Shown here piece by piece: positions 27,414-37,873 of a stretch of 64,000 nt of DNA. The stretch covers positions 1 to 64,000 of the forward strand of contig NZ_AUCD01000004.1 in assembly GCF_000429585.1 (NCBI RefSeq). Direction: 5' to 3'. Under the pieces are notes generated by a model that saw nothing but the letters and a program-made list of their open reading frames with translations, had not been told where the DNA came from and made no database searches. Numbering within the stretch: position 1 is the stretch's first letter; each line of letters opens with the position of its first letter. A program made the position numbers and the translations under genes. The DNA is from Atopococcus tabaci DSM 17538. Its GTDB lineage: Bacteria; Bacillota; Bacilli; Lactobacillales; Carnobacteriaceae_A.

Positions 27414-28145
27414 TTGGACTGGATTTTGTTTGTTTTGGTTTTCTATTTCGGGAGTTGCCTGGCGTCATTTTTGATTCTTGTCGGCATGCGAGTGCCGCGC
27501 GGAGAATCCATCGTCTTCCCGCCTTCCCACTGCGAAGCTTGCGGTCATCGGTTAAACGCAACGGAGCTGTTTCCCATTCTTTCATTCTTGTGGCAAAAAG
27601 GCCGCTGCCGGCAATGCGGCATTTCTCTGCCTTCTTTATATTTTGTCCTGGAACTTTCAGGCGGCTTGTCTTTCTGCTTCATAATTGTTTCTTTTGCAAC
27701 GGACCCCGACACCAGCCTCGCATTGTTTTTGATTTGGGGGTTCGGCATTGTTTTGACGGCGTCAGATGTCACTAGTTTTTTGCTTCCCAACTCCATCATG
27801 CGGGGATTTTTCTTGTCGGTGCTGCTGTTTCAGTTTCATTCAAACCGGTCGTTGTTTTTTTCTTCCTTATCAAGCGGAGCCGGCGTCTTTGTTCTCCTTT
27901 ATATTCTGTACCTCCTGCATCCGGAAGGGCTGGGCGGAGGAGATGTAAAGCTGTGCGGTGTGCTGGGAGTGCTGCTCGGATACCAAGCAACACTGTTCGT
28001 GATCTTTCTAGCATCTCTTTCCGGCTTGGCATTCAGTTTGCGGCACCGCCGCACCGCTGCACGCACCACCCCTCTCCCTTTCGGTCCGTTTCTTATCCTG
28101 GGAAGTTTTTTGACCGTGGCTCTAGAGTCGGTTCTTTTAAAATAG
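27414..28145 (+). CDS. comC: A24-family prepilin leader peptidase (ComC/PilD-like)
   Basis: A 243-residue membrane peptidase that would remove leader peptides from type-IV-pilin-like competence pseudopilins such as ComGC. The cytoplasmic zinc-binding segment has two cysteine pairs (CEACGHRL and CRQCGISL, residues ~42-68). The catalytic aspartates are in TASDVTSF and the diagnostic GGGD motif (EGLGGGDVKLCG, ~176-187). About six to eight hydrophobic segments surround these. The start is uncertain: the frame begins at a TTG at 27414 with only a weak GGTGGTG before it, and the next ATG is at codon 25, inside the first membrane segment. It is the only plus-strand gene in a 32-kb run of minus-strand genes, convergent with rpoC and sharing a bidirectional terminator with it. 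Confidence 0.9.
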   Translation: MDWILFVLVFYFGSCLASFLILVGMRVPRGESIVFPPSHCEACGHRLNATELFPILSFLWQKGRCRQCGISLPSLYFVLELSGGLSFCFIIVSFATDPDTSLALFLIWGFGIVLTASDVTSFLLPNSIMRGFFLSVLLFQFHSNRSLFFSSLSSGAGVFVLLYILYLLHPEGLGGGDVKLCGVLGVLLGYQATLFVIFLASLSGLAFSLRHRRTAARTTPLPFGPFLILGSFLTVALESVLLK

Positions 28146-28182
28146 AAAAACAGCGGAGGCATTTTGCGCCTCCGCTGTTTTT
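28146..28182. terminator. Bidirectional terminator between comC and rpoC
   Basis: A perfect 15-bp inverted repeat (AAAAACAGCGGAGGC and GCCTCCGCTGTTTTT) with a 7-base loop lies between the converging stop codons. A/T runs on both sides allow termination in both directions. Confidence 0.93.
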
Positions 28183-28189
28183 GATTGAC

Positions 28190-31100
28190 TTACTCTTCGT
28201 TTCCTTCGAGTTCGTCGCTGATGCTGTAGACATTTTCGCTGACAACGCCAACTTCTTTCGGTTCCATCTTGCGGTATCTGTTCATTCCAGTACCAGCAGG
28301 GATAGCTTTTCCGATAATGACGTTTTCTTTCAACCCGATAAGCGGGTCGTTTTTGCCGCGCAATGCTGCATCTGTCAAGACACGAGTCGTTTCTTGGAAC
28401 GAAGCAGCTGACAAGAAACTTCTTGTTTCAAGAGCAGCTTTTGTGATACCGAGCAAGACTGGACGAGCAGTTGCCGGCAAGCCGCCTTTTTTCAGTACTT
28501 CTTCGTTTGTGTCATGGAATTCATGAATGTCAATCAATGCACCTGGCAACACGTTGGTTTCACCTGGGTCCATTACACGAACTTTCCGCATCATTTGGCG
28601 GACCATTACTTCGACGTGTTTGTCCCCGATTTCAACCCATTGGCTTCGGTATGCGTATTGCACTTCGCGAAGCAAGTAGTTTTGCAGTTTCAAGACATCG
28701 CTGACTTGCAACAAGTGTTTCGGATCCACAGAACCTTCCATTAACGCATCTCCGCGGTAAACGAAGCTTCCTTCTTTCACTTTCAAACGAGCGTTGGCCC
28801 CTACTGTGTAAGAACGGGTATCCGTTGCTCCTTTGATGGTGATTTCTTTGGTGCGTTCGGCAGGTTTTTCTTCGATGGACACGACTTCACCGGTAACTTC
28901 CGTAATGACGGCTTGTCCTTTTGGATGACGTGCTTCGAAAATCTCTTGAACACGCGGCAAACCTTGAGTGATGTCGTCTCCGGCAACCCCACCTGTGTGG
29001 AACGTACGCATGGTCAACTGAGTTCCTGGCTCACCGATGGATTGAGCAGCGATGGTTCCCACCGCTTCCCCAACTTCGACTTCGCGGCCAGTTGCCAAGT
29101 TGCGTCCATAACATTTCTTGCAGACACCGTGACGCGTATTGCAGTTGAAGACGGAACGGATAGTTACTTCTTCAATGCCTAAGCTGATGATTTGGCGTGC
29201 AAGGTCTTCTGTGATCAATTCGTTTTCTGCAACCAATACTTCGCCGGTTTCCGGATGCACGACTCTCTTACGAGCGTAACGGCCGATGATCCGGTCTTCC
29301 AACGGTTCGATTTCTTCGTTGCCTTCACGAATCGCCGTAACGAGCAAACCACGTTTGGTTCCACAGTCTTCTTCACGGATGATGACGTCTTGTGCCACGT
29401 CAACCAAACGACGGGTCAAGTACCCGGAGTCGGCTGTCTTCAAGGCTGTATCCGTCATCCCTTTACGGGCACCGTGAGTAGAGATAAACATTTCCAATAC
29501 CGACAACCCTTCACGGAAGTTGGATGTGATCGGCAATTCCATGATCTGACCGTTCGGAGCAGCCATCAATCCACGCATACCAGCAAGCTGGGTAAAGTTG
29601 GAGATGTTACCACGTGCTCCGGAGTCACTCATCATGAAGATGTTGTTTCGGTCGTCCAAGCTGTGCATCAAACGCAATTGGATTTCATCTTTCGCGCCGT
29701 TCCAGACGTTGATGACCGCTTCGTAGCGTTCTTCATCGGTAATCAACCCTCTGCGGAACTGTTTGTTGACGCGGTCCACTTGTTTGTGGGCTTTTTCAAG
29801 AATCTCTTCTTTATCTTCCAACGCAGAGATATCCGCAATCCCGATGGTGATACCGGATTTAGTGGAGTATCTGTAACCCAAATCTTTCATGCGGTCCAAC
29901 ATTTTGGACGTTTCCGTCACTTTGAATCGTTTGAAGACTTCTGCGATGATGTTCCCCAAGTTTTTCTTCTTGAACGGTTTGACCAACTCCATCTCTTTGA
30001 TGTGAGCTGGAATGTCTGTGCCGTAAGGGACAAAATATTTATCCGGTGTTTGTTTTTCCAAATTGCTTTGGGTTGGTTCGTTCAAATACGGGAACTCTTT
30101 CGGCATGATTTCGTTAAAAATCAATTTTCCGACAGTTGTGATCAAGTATTTGTCCTGCTGCCACTCAGTGAATGGTTTGTCCGGCAAGTCAGCTGCACGG
30201 ATGGCCACACGAGTGTGCAAATGAACGTTTCCGTTTTGGTAAGCGATCAACGCTTCGTTCACACTGGTGAAGATCGATCCTTCTCCGACTTTTCCTTCTT
30301 CTTCCATTGTCAGGTAGTAGTTACCCAAGACCATGTCTTGAGAAGGAGTAACGACTGGTTTCCCGTCTTTCGGGTTCAAGATGTTCTGTGCACCCAGCAT
30401 CAAGATACGCGCTTCTGCCTGTGCTTCGTCACTCAACGGTACGTGGACAGCCATTTGGTCCCCGTCAAAGTCCGCGTTATACGCTTCACAGACAAGAGGG
30501 TGCAAGCGGATGGCTTTTCCTTCAACCAATACCGGTTCAAACGCTTGGATACCCAAACGGTGCAATGTTGGTGCCCGGTTCAAGAGAACTGGGTGTTCTC
30601 TGATGACTTCTTCCAACACGCCCCAGATTTCAGATTCTTGACGTTCGATTTGACGTTTGGCGTTTTTGATGTTGGTGGCGATGCCTCGTTCAACCAATTC
30701 TTTCATGACGAATGGTTTGAACAATTCGATGGCCATATCTTTTGGAAGACCACATTGGTACATCTTCAAAGATGGTCCAACAACGATTACGGAACGGCCA
30801 GAGTAGTCGACACGTTTCCCGAGCAAGTTCTGACGGAAACGTCCTTGTTTCCCTTTCAACATGTGGGAAAGAGACTTCAACGGACGGTTTCCTGGTCCAG
30901 TGACCGGACGACCGCGACGGCCGTTGTCGATCAAAGCGTCTACCGCTTCTTGGAGCATCCGTTTTTCGTTTTGTACGATGATGTTCGGCGCGTTCAAGTC
31001 CAACAAACGTTTCAATCGGTTGTTACGGTTGATGACGCGACGGTACAAGTCGTTCAAGTCACTTGTCGCGAAACGTCCACCTTCCAATTGGACCATCGGA

Positions 31101-31816
31101 CGCAATTCAGGCGGAATGACCGGAATGACATCCATCACCATCCAAGACGGATCGTTTTGGGATGTATGGAAAGCTTCCATAACGTCCAAACGGCGGATGG
31201 CACGGGTACGTTTTTGTCCGGTAGCGGACTGCAAAATTTCACGCAATTCGGCAATCTCTTCATCGACTTTGACATCTTCCAACAAAGCCCGTACAGCTTC
31301 CGCTCCGATTTCTGCGCGGAATTCTTTTCCGTATTGGGCGCGTCGTTCACGGTATTCCCGTTCAGTCAGCAATTGTTTTTTCTCAAGAGGAGTGTTTCCT
31401 GGTTCGATGACCACGTAGGAAGCGAAGTAAATGATCTCTTCCAACGCCCGCGGGCTCATGTCCAACACAAGACCCATGCGGCTCGGAATTCCTTTGAAGT
31501 ACCAGATGTGTGTAACCGGCGCTGCCAATTCGATGTGGCCCATGCGCTCTCTGCGTACTTTGGAACGAGTGACTTCTACTCCACAACGGTCACAAACGAT
31601 GCCTTTGTAGTGGATTCGTTTGTATTTTCCGCACGCACATTCCCAGTCTTTTGTTGGACCGAAAATCCGCTCACAGAACAAACCGTCGCGTTCCGGTTTC
31701 AACGTCCGGTAGTTGATCGTTTCCGGCTTTTTGACTTCTCCGTAAGACCAACTACGAATTTTATCAGGAGATGCTAATCCGATTTGGATACTTTCAAATT
31801 TATTGACATCTATCAA
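28190..31816 (-). CDS. rpoC: DNA-directed RNA polymerase beta' subunit
   Basis: A 1208-residue largest subunit of RNA polymerase. The N-terminal zinc site is [16 protein letters not shown](D)R-like, the active-site magnesium loop is [14 protein letters not shown] (around residue 450), and the second zinc site is [13 protein letters not shown]. The bridge/trigger region includes [16 protein letters not shown]. The start is a TTG at 31816 giving [11 protein letters not shown], with AGGGAGGTC before it. It lies 115 bases after rpoB and ends at a bidirectional terminator. Confidence 0.99.
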   Translation of the reverse strand: MIDVNKFESIQIGLASPDKIRSWSYGEVKKPETINYRTLKPERDGLFCERIFGPTKDWECACGKYKRIHYKGIVCDRCGVEVTRSKVRRERMGHIELAAPVTHIWYFKGIPSRMGLVLDMSPRALEEIIYFASYVVIEPGNTPLEKKQLLTEREYRERRAQYGKEFRAEIGAEAVRALLEDVKVDEEIAELREILQSATGQKRTRAIRRLDVMEAFHTSQNDPSWMVMDVIPVIPPELRPMVQLEGGRFATSDLNDLYRRVINRNNRLKRLLDLNAPNIIVQNEKRMLQEAVDALIDNGRRGRPVTGPGNRPLKSLSHMLKGKQGRFRQNLLGKRVDYSGRSVIVVGPSLKMYQCGLPKDMAIELFKPFVMKELVERGIATNIKNAKRQIERQESEIWGVLEEVIREHPVLLNRAPTLHRLGIQAFEPVLVEGKAIRLHPLVCEAYNADFDGDQMAVHVPLSDEAQAEARILMLGAQNILNPKDGKPVVTPSQDMVLGNYYLTMEEEGKVGEGSIFTSVNEALIAYQNGNVHLHTRVAIRAADLPDKPFTEWQQDKYLITTVGKLIFNEIMPKEFPYLNEPTQSNLEKQTPDKYFVPYGTDIPAHIKEMELVKPFKKKNLGNIIAEVFKRFKVTETSKMLDRMKDLGYRYSTKSGITIGIADISALEDKEEILEKAHKQVDRVNKQFRRGLITDEERYEAVINVWNGAKDEIQLRLMHSLDDRNNIFMMSDSGARGNISNFTQLAGMRGLMAAPNGQIMELPITSNFREGLSVLEMFISTHGARKGMTDTALKTADSGYLTRRLVDVAQDVIIREEDCGTKRGLLVTAIREGNEEIEPLEDRIIGRYARKRVVHPETGEVLVAENELITEDLARQIISLGIEEVTIRSVFNCNTRHGVCKKCYGRNLATGREVEVGEAVGTIAAQSIGEPGTQLTMRTFHTGGVAGDDITQGLPRVQEIFEARHPKGQAVITEVTGEVVSIEEKPAERTKEITIKGATDTRSYTVGANARLKVKEGSFVYRGDALMEGSVDPKHLLQVSDVLKLQNYLLREVQYAYRSQWVEIGDKHVEVMVRQMMRKVRVMDPGETNVLPGALIDIHEFHDTNEEVLKKGGLPATARPVLLGITKAALETRSFLSAASFQETTRVLTDAALRGKNDPLIGLKENVIIGKAIPAGTGMNRYRKMEPKEVGVVSENVYSISDELEGNEE

Positions 31817-31931
31817 GGGGCCGACCTCCCTTTGTATTGTTGAGCTGCCCTATTGCTCAAAGCGATACGGCCGAGACAATCCAGGTTGGACTGCCTCGCC
31901 GTTCGTTTGTTCGTTCATTGTTTCATTCGTG

Positions 31932-34900
31932 TTACTCAGTTTCTGCTTCTGCTGTTTCTTTTGCTTCTTGTTCTTGTTTTTGACGTTCGGCTTCTTCTGC
32001 CCGTTTCTTGTCTTGCTCTTCCTGCATCTTGCTTAAAGAGTCGACTTGGACAAAATCGTCGTCTTCATTATTGTCTTCCAAATCGATTGGTTCGTTTTCA
32101 GCATCCAAGACTTTCAAGTCAAGCCCGAGTGACTGCAACTCTTTCACCAATACGCGGAAGGACTCCGGCACACCCGGTGATGGGATGCGTTCGCCTTTGA
32201 CGATGGCTTCGTACGTGTTGACACGTCCGACCACGTCGTCTGATTTGTACGTCAAGATTTCTTGGAGAGTATAGGACGCACCGTATGCCTCAAGTGCCCA
32301 TACCTCCATCTCTCCGAACCGCTGACCACCGAACTGCGCTTTCCCTCCAAGAGGTTGCTGAGTGACCAGAGAGTACGGACCAGTGGAACGTGCGTGCAAT
32401 TTGTCGTCGACCATGTGCGCCAGTTTCAAGAAGTACATGACTCCTACAGACACACGGTTGTCGAACGCTTCACCTGTACGGCCATCGTACAATACGGTTT
32501 TCGCATCGTCGTCCATGCCTGCTTCTTTGATGGTTTCCCAAAGGTCTTCTTCGTTCGCCCCATCAAATACAGGAGTGGCGATGTGGATGCCGAGTTTACG
32601 AGCAGCCATACCCATGTGCAACTCCATGACCTGACCGATGTTCATACGGGAAGGAACCCCAAGCGGGTTCAACATGATGTCAACCGGTGTTCCGTCCGGC
32701 AAGAACGGCATGTCTTCTTCTGGAAGAATCAAGGAAACAACACCTTTGTTTCCGTGACGACCAGCCATCTTGTCTCCGACTTGGATTTTCCGTTTTTGTG
32801 CAATGAACACACGGACAAGCATGTTGACACCAGGTGACAATTCGTCGCCTGCTTCACGGGTAAAGATTTTCACGTCGCTGACGATCCCGCCGCCTCCGTG
32901 AGGAACGCGCAAGGATGTGTCGCGGACTTCACGTGCTTTTTCACCAAAGATGGCGTGCAGCAATTTCTCTTCTGCGGACAATTCGGAAACACCTTTTGGA
33001 GTGACTTTTCCAACCAAGATATCGCCGTCGCGTACTTCCGCACCGATGCGGATGATGCCGCGCTCGTCCAAATCTTTCAAAGCGTCGTCTCCGACGTTTG
33101 GAATTTCACGGGTGATTTCTTCCGGCCCCAATTTTGTATCGCGGGCTTCGGATTCGTATTCTTCAATGTGGATGGACGTGTAGACGTCGTCTTTGACAAG
33201 GCGTTCGCTCATGATGACCGCATCCTCAAAGTTGTAACCGTCGAATGTGGTGAAGGCTACAAGCGGGTTGCGTCCCAAAGCCATTTCGCCTTGTTCCATG
33301 GAAGGTCCGTCTGCGAGGACATCGCTTGCTTCGACCACGTCGCCTACTTTAACAATCGGGCGTTGGTTGTAAGACGTACCAGCGTTGGAACGTTTGAATT
33401 TCGCCATCTGGTATTTGTCCAACGAGCCGTCTTCGCGACGGATACGGACTTGTTTCGCATCAACATACTCAACCGTTCCTGCGTGTTTGGCAATTACCGC
33501 AGCCCCTGAGTCGTGCGCGTTTCGGTATTCCATACCTGTTCCGACAAGCGGTGCTTCCGGCTGAAGCAATGGAACCGCCTGACGCTGCATGTTCGCTCCC
33601 ATCAACGCACGGTTGGAGTCATCGTTTTCCAAGAACGGGATGCTTGCCGTAGCGGCAGAAACAACCTGTTTTGGTGAAACGTCCATGTAGTCGACACGGT
33701 CGACAGCGACTTCCAAGTTTTCGTCTTTGAAACGGGCCAATACGGTGTCAGACACGAATGCGCCGTTGTCATCCAATGGGGCGTTCGCCTGAGCCACAAC
33801 GAACTGATCCTCTTCATCTGCTGTCAGATAGTGGATTTCGTCTGTGACGCGGCCGTTTTCGCGGTCCACTTTCACGTATGGTGTTTCAATGAAGCCGTAG
33901 CGGTTGATTTTCGCATAAGAAGACAAACTGTTGATCAATCCGATGTTCGGACCTTCCGGTGTTTCAATCGGACACATACGTCCATAGTGGGAGTAGTGAA
34001 CGTCTCGGACTTCATATCCGGCACGGTCACGCGTCAACCCACCAGGTCCCAATGCGGATAGACGACGTTTGTGCGTCAACTCACCGAGCGGGTTGGTTTG
34101 GTCCATGAACTGGGACAGCTGGGAAGAACCAAAGAATTCTTTGATTGCTGCCACAACTGGGCGAATGTTTACCAATTGCTGTGGAGTGGTTGTGGATGTG
34201 TCTTGAATGGACATCCGTTCACGCACTACACGCTCCATACGGGAAAGACCGATACGGTATTGGTTTTGCAACAATTCTCCAACCGAACGGATCCGGCGGT
34301 TTCCTAGGTGGTCGATATCGTCTACGTTGCCGATGCCTTCCATCAAGTTCAAGAAGTAACTCGTAGCCGCCAACATGTCAGCCGGACGAATGTACTTCAC
34401 GTCTTCTGCAATATTGCCGTTGCCGATAACGTGGACAACGCGTTCAGGGTCGTTTGGTGAATAGACTTTGACAATTTGAAGAGTGACCGGTTCAGGAACA
34501 ACCGCATCTTCAGTCGGGTACAATGTGACACTGTTCAACCCATTGTCCAAGTACGGACCAATTTTATCCATCATGCTGCGGTCCAATTCCGTTCCTTCTT
34601 CAGCGATGATTTCGCCGGTTTCCGGGTCAACGAGCGTTTCCGCCAAACGTTGATTGAAGAGGCGGGTTTTCAAATTCAATTTTTTGTTTATTTTGTAACG
34701 TCCGACATAAGCCAAGTCGTAACGTTTTGGATCGAAGAAACGTGTCGTCAACAAGCTGCGTGAGCTGTCAGCTGTCTTCGGTTCTCCTGGACGAAGACGC
34801 TCATAAATGTCTTTCAACGCTTCTTCCGTACGGGAGTCGTTGGCATTTTTGTGGACGTCTTTTTCAATCGTCAAGCGCAGACTGTCGTTTTCACCGAAAA

Positions 34901-35528
34901 TTTCCAGTATGTCGCTGTCTGTTTCGAATCCTAATGCACGGATCAATACCGTCAACGGAATCTTCCGTGTACGGTCGATACGGACATTGGAGATGCCTTT
35001 CGTGTCTGTTTCATATTCCAACCATGCTCCACGGTTTGGAATGACGGTTGCGCCGAAACCTTTTCTGCCGTTCTTTTCAACCTTCGGACTGAAATACACA
35101 CCAGGTGAACGAACAAGCTGGGAGACGATAACACGCTCCGCACCATTGATGATGAACGTTCCTTGCTCGGTCATCAATGGGAAGTCACCGAAGAACACAT
35201 CTTGTTCTTTGACTTCTCCAGTTTCTTTATTGATCAAACGCAGCTTCACATACATTGGTGCAGAGTAGTTTGCATCGTGAGCGCGTGCTTCATCGACTGA
35301 ATACTTAGGTTCCTGCAACTGATAATCGGTGAATTCAAGAGATAAATTCCCCGAAAAATCTTCAATCGGCGAAATATCTCTAAACATCTCGCGCATTCCT
35401 TCATCAAGGAACCATTGATATGAGTCCGTTTGGATCTCAATCAAATTAGGGAGTTCCAATACTTCATTGATACGCGAATAACTTCTACGTGTACGGTGCT
35501 TGCCGTATTTCACATTGTGGCCTGCCAA
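31932..35528 (-). CDS. rpoB: DNA-directed RNA polymerase beta subunit
   Basis: A 1198-residue beta subunit. The rifampicin region is visible as [19 protein letters not shown] and [16 protein letters not shown], with wild-type D, H and S residues. The C-terminal clamp region includes [18 protein letters not shown]. The protein ends in an unusually charged tail rich in Glu, Lys and Gln (last ~35 residues). The frame is open to a GTG at 35537, but that lies in the ribosome-binding site. The TTG at 35528 gives [11 protein letters not shown] and fits family alignments. A long attenuator-like leader precedes it. Confidence 0.98.
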   Translation of the reverse strand: MAGHNVKYGKHRTRRSYSRINEVLELPNLIEIQTDSYQWFLDEGMREMFRDISPIEDFSGNLSLEFTDYQLQEPKYSVDEARAHDANYSAPMYVKLRLINKETGEVKEQDVFFGDFPLMTEQGTFIINGAERVIVSQLVRSPGVYFSPKVEKNGRKGFGATVIPNRGAWLEYETDTKGISNVRIDRTRKIPLTVLIRALGFETDSDILEIFGENDSLRLTIEKDVHKNANDSRTEEALKDIYERLRPGEPKTADSSRSLLTTRFFDPKRYDLAYVGRYKINKKLNLKTRLFNQRLAETLVDPETGEIIAEEGTELDRSMMDKIGPYLDNGLNSVTLYPTEDAVVPEPVTLQIVKVYSPNDPERVVHVIGNGNIAEDVKYIRPADMLAATSYFLNLMEGIGNVDDIDHLGNRRIRSVGELLQNQYRIGLSRMERVVRERMSIQDTSTTTPQQLVNIRPVVAAIKEFFGSSQLSQFMDQTNPLGELTHKRRLSALGPGGLTRDRAGYEVRDVHYSHYGRMCPIETPEGPNIGLINSLSSYAKINRYGFIETPYVKVDRENGRVTDEIHYLTADEEDQFVVAQANAPLDDNGAFVSDTVLARFKDENLEVAVDRVDYMDVSPKQVVSAATASIPFLENDDSNRALMGANMQRQAVPLLQPEAPLVGTGMEYRNAHDSGAAVIAKHAGTVEYVDAKQVRIRREDGSLDKYQMAKFKRSNAGTSYNQRPIVKVGDVVEASDVLADGPSMEQGEMALGRNPLVAFTTFDGYNFEDAVIMSERLVKDDVYTSIHIEEYESEARDTKLGPEEITREIPNVGDDALKDLDERGIIRIGAEVRDGDILVGKVTPKGVSELSAEEKLLHAIFGEKAREVRDTSLRVPHGGGGIVSDVKIFTREAGDELSPGVNMLVRVFIAQKRKIQVGDKMAGRHGNKGVVSLILPEEDMPFLPDGTPVDIMLNPLGVPSRMNIGQVMELHMGMAARKLGIHIATPVFDGANEEDLWETIKEAGMDDDAKTVLYDGRTGEAFDNRVSVGVMYFLKLAHMVDDKLHARSTGPYSLVTQQPLGGKAQFGGQRFGEMEVWALEAYGASYTLQEILTYKSDDVVGRVNTYEAIVKGERIPSPGVPESFRVLVKELQSLGLDLKVLDAENEPIDLEDNNEDDDFVQVDSLSKMQEEQDKKRAEEAERQKQEQEAKETAEAETE

Positions 35529-35636
35529 CCTATTCACCCCTCAATATTTTTCATGCATGAGACCGGCGGATTGTTACAATTACGTTACAAAACATTAAAG
35601 TTTCGTTACAAATGAACTTTCCGATGGTTTTTGGCC

Positions 35637-35690
35637 AAAAAAAAACCAAAAGAATGTGAATTTATCTTGACCAACATCCACTTTTCTTTT
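35637..35690 (-). terminator. Attenuator-like hairpin with T-tract in the rpoB leader
   Basis: On the minus strand AAAAGAA..GTG and CAC..TTCTTTT pair imperfectly and are followed by GG and nine T. GGTTTTT...GGCCAAAAACC can form an alternative stem that would sequester the T-tract. Upstream, GAACT...AGTTC arms (35702-35735) form another hairpin. This lies about 75-130 bases into the rpoB transcript and resembles conditional termination. It may correspond to the rpoB leader motif known in Lactobacillales. Confidence 0.55.
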
Positions 35691-35761
35691 GCTTTTCCTT
35701 TGAACTCCGCCCGGACAATATTTCGGACACAGTTCCCCTCATACATTAATAGCGTCTATAA

Positions 35762-35790
35762 AGTTTACAGCATCTATTCTTATTTGTCAA
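35762..35790 (-). promoter_or_regulatory. Sigma-A promoter of rpoB-rpoC
   Basis: Minus-strand TTGACA (35785-35790) and TAAACT (35762-35767) with a 17-base spacer, located between the ybxB/rsmC-like gene and rpoB. The leader to the rpoB start is about 225 bases. Confidence 0.85.
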
Positions 35791-35833
35791 CTCGTTCTGG
35801 AACTTTTTTAGAAAAAGTTGATTCACTGTCCTT

Positions 35834-36442
35834 TTATGCTTGTTTCTGACTTTGAAGAATCCAGTACCCTTTTTCCAATGCAATGCGTTCGACATTCCCG
35901 AACACTTCTTCCATCTTCTTGCGTGCGCTTGGTGCCCCTTGTTTCTTTTGGATGACGATGGTCAAATACCCATCCGGTTTCAGGTACCGGCTCGCCTCCT
36001 CCAGAATTTGATGCACCAATTGTTTCCCTGCACGGATGGGCGGATTGGAAAACACCCCCGCAAACTCGCAGCCTTCGACGGATTCGTAAAGGTTCGATGG
36101 ATGAATCTTGACATTGGTGATTCCGTTCAATGCCGCATTCCCTGCCGCCAAATCGAGAGCCCGCTGATTGATGTCCACCATCTCCACAGTCCGGTTTTTA
36201 TCTTTTGCCGCAAGGGCCAACCCGATCGGTCCATATCCGCATCCAACATCCAACAGGTCACCTTCTGGATAATCGCTCAAATCGACGGATTCAATCATTA
36301 AACGCGAACCAAAGTCGACGCGTTCTTTTGAAAAGACCCCGCTGTCCGACGTAAACCGAAACGTCTTCTCATCCAACGTGGTTTCCCACGTCACCGGATT
36401 GCTTTTCGTTTTCGGATCTTTCGTATAGTAATGTTCAGACAT
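35834..36442 (-). CDS. Class I SAM-dependent methyltransferase (RsmC/YbxB-like)
   Basis: A 202-residue methyltransferase. The SAM-binding motif I is LLDVGCGYGPIGLALAA (residues ~60-76). The NPP motif typical of N-methylation of guanine or adenine is in FSNPPIRAGK (~132-141). It resembles the C-terminal half of RsmC (16S rRNA G1207) and the Bacillus YbxB protein, whose gene also lies just upstream of rpoB. rRNA methylation is therefore likely, but the exact target is not proven. The gene follows fumC by 36 bases in the same direction. Confidence 0.88.
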   Translation of the reverse strand: MSEHYYTKDPKTKSNPVTWETTLDEKTFRFTSDSGVFSKERVDFGSRLMIESVDLSDYPEGDLLDVGCGYGPIGLALAAKDKNRTVEMVDINQRALDLAAGNAALNGITNVKIHPSNLYESVEGCEFAGVFSNPPIRAGKQLVHQILEEASRYLKPDGYLTIVIQKKQGAPSARKKMEEVFGNVERIALEKGYWILQSQKQA

Positions 36443-36478
36443 GCTGATGCCCTCTTTCCCTTTAAGATTCTTCTTCCA

Positions 36479-37843
36479 TTATACCATCTTACCGGGGTCT
36501 GTGTAGCGGTCAAATTCTTCAGCTGTCAGCAGGCCCGAACGAACAGCTGCTTCTTTTAAGGTGAGTTGTTCTCTATGCGCTTTTTTTGCGATACGGCTGG
36601 CGTTGTCGTATCCAATGTGGGGAGACAAGGCCGTCACCAGCATCACAGACTGCTCTACCAAACGGGACATTGCTTCTTCTTCCGCTTCTATTCCCGCCAG
36701 ACATCTTTTATTGAAGCTGTCCAAACTGTCACTGAGCAATCGGATGCTCTGTAAAAAGGCATGAATGATCACCGGCATGTACACATTCAATTCAAAGTTC
36801 CCTTGGGAGGCGGCCACTCCAACGGCAGTGTCGTTTCCCATCACTTGCACACATACCATGCTCAGCGCCTCCGCTTGAGTGGGATTCACTTTGCCCGGCA
36901 TAATGGAACTGCCGGGTTCATTTATCGGAATGCTGATTTCTCCTAGCCCGCTTCGAGGACCGCTCGCCAGCCAGCGGATATCGTTGGCCATCTTCAATGC
37001 GTTTGCCGCCAAAGCTTTCAACGCGCCATGCACGTGGACAAACGCGTCTTTGCTGGATAAGCCATGGAATTTATTCGAACTTTCCTTGAAGTCCAGCTTT
37101 GTCCATCCCGCCAATCTGCTGACGGTTTTTTCAGCAAACTCTGCATGGGTGTTCAACCCCGTCCCTACCGCTGTCCCGCCGATCGGCAGTTGCAAAAGGT
37201 AGCGCAAAGAATCTTGAATCATCTGTGCGTTTTGGCGCATCATTTCCCGCCATCCGCTGATTTCTTGCCCGAATGTGATTGGTGTGGCATCCTGGAGATG
37301 CGTTCGTCCGATTTTGATCGTTGATTCGTGTGCTTCTTCTAATGTTTCCAACGTCTTCTGTACGTCTTCCAAAATCGGCAACAACCGACGCTGGATCAAG
37401 AGCGCACCCGAAAGATGCATCGCCGTCGGGAAGGTGTCGTTTGTGCTTTGCCCTTTGTTGACATCGTCATTGGGGTGAATCCAGTCTGCACCCTTTTTGG
37501 CGTTGGCGATGTGCGCAATCACTTCATTGAGGTTCATGTTCGTCTGCGTTCCACTGCCTGTCTGCCAAACTGGCAATGGGAATTCGTCCTCCCATTCTCC
37601 TTCTATTATCTCATCACACGCTTCACAGATGGCTTTTGCTTTTTGCGCATCCAGTTCCCCCAAGTCCGCATAGGTCGTTGCAGCCGCTTTTTTCACTAAC
37701 GCATAGGTAGTGATCAACTCTTCGGGCATTTTTTCCGTCCCGATCGGAAAATTATCTTTGCTCCTTTGAGTCTGCGCGCCCCACATCCGGTCCATCGGTA
37801 CGGCTACTTTTCCGAATGCATCTTCTTCGATTCGTTTCTTCAT
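36479..37843 (-). CDS. fumC: Class II fumarate hydratase
   Basis: A 454-residue homotetrameric fumarase interconverting fumarate and L-malate. The superfamily signature GSSIMPGKVNPTQAEAL carries the catalytic serine. Other blocks are GSGTQTNMNLNEVIA, the substrate-binding NDDVNKGQSTNDTFPTA segment and GRTHLQDATPITFGQE. It starts 30 bases after the PRD/EIIB regulator and is probably co-transcribed with it. Its neighbours include a second superfamily lyase in the amino-sugar locus, which suggests a role in consuming fumarate produced there (inference). Class II fumarase stands outside a full TCA context in this window. Confidence 0.96.
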   Translation of the reverse strand: MKKRIEEDAFGKVAVPMDRMWGAQTQRSKDNFPIGTEKMPEELITTYALVKKAAATTYADLGELDAQKAKAICEACDEIIEGEWEDEFPLPVWQTGSGTQTNMNLNEVIAHIANAKKGADWIHPNDDVNKGQSTNDTFPTAMHLSGALLIQRRLLPILEDVQKTLETLEEAHESTIKIGRTHLQDATPITFGQEISGWREMMRQNAQMIQDSLRYLLQLPIGGTAVGTGLNTHAEFAEKTVSRLAGWTKLDFKESSNKFHGLSSKDAFVHVHGALKALAANALKMANDIRWLASGPRSGLGEISIPINEPGSSIMPGKVNPTQAEALSMVCVQVMGNDTAVGVAASQGNFELNVYMPVIIHAFLQSIRLLSDSLDSFNKRCLAGIEAEEEAMSRLVEQSVMLVTALSPHIGYDNASRIAKKAHREQLTLKEAAVRSGLLTAEEFDRYTDPGKMV

Positions 37844-37873
37844 CCATTACACATCCTTGTGTTCCTCTCTTTT

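Noticed and set aside
29192-31777. 861-codon plus-strand open frame opposite rpoC
   Set aside because: It is exactly antisense to the rpoC coding frame. Its Phe/Asp/Val-heavy composition is the usual shadow of biased codon use on the other strand.
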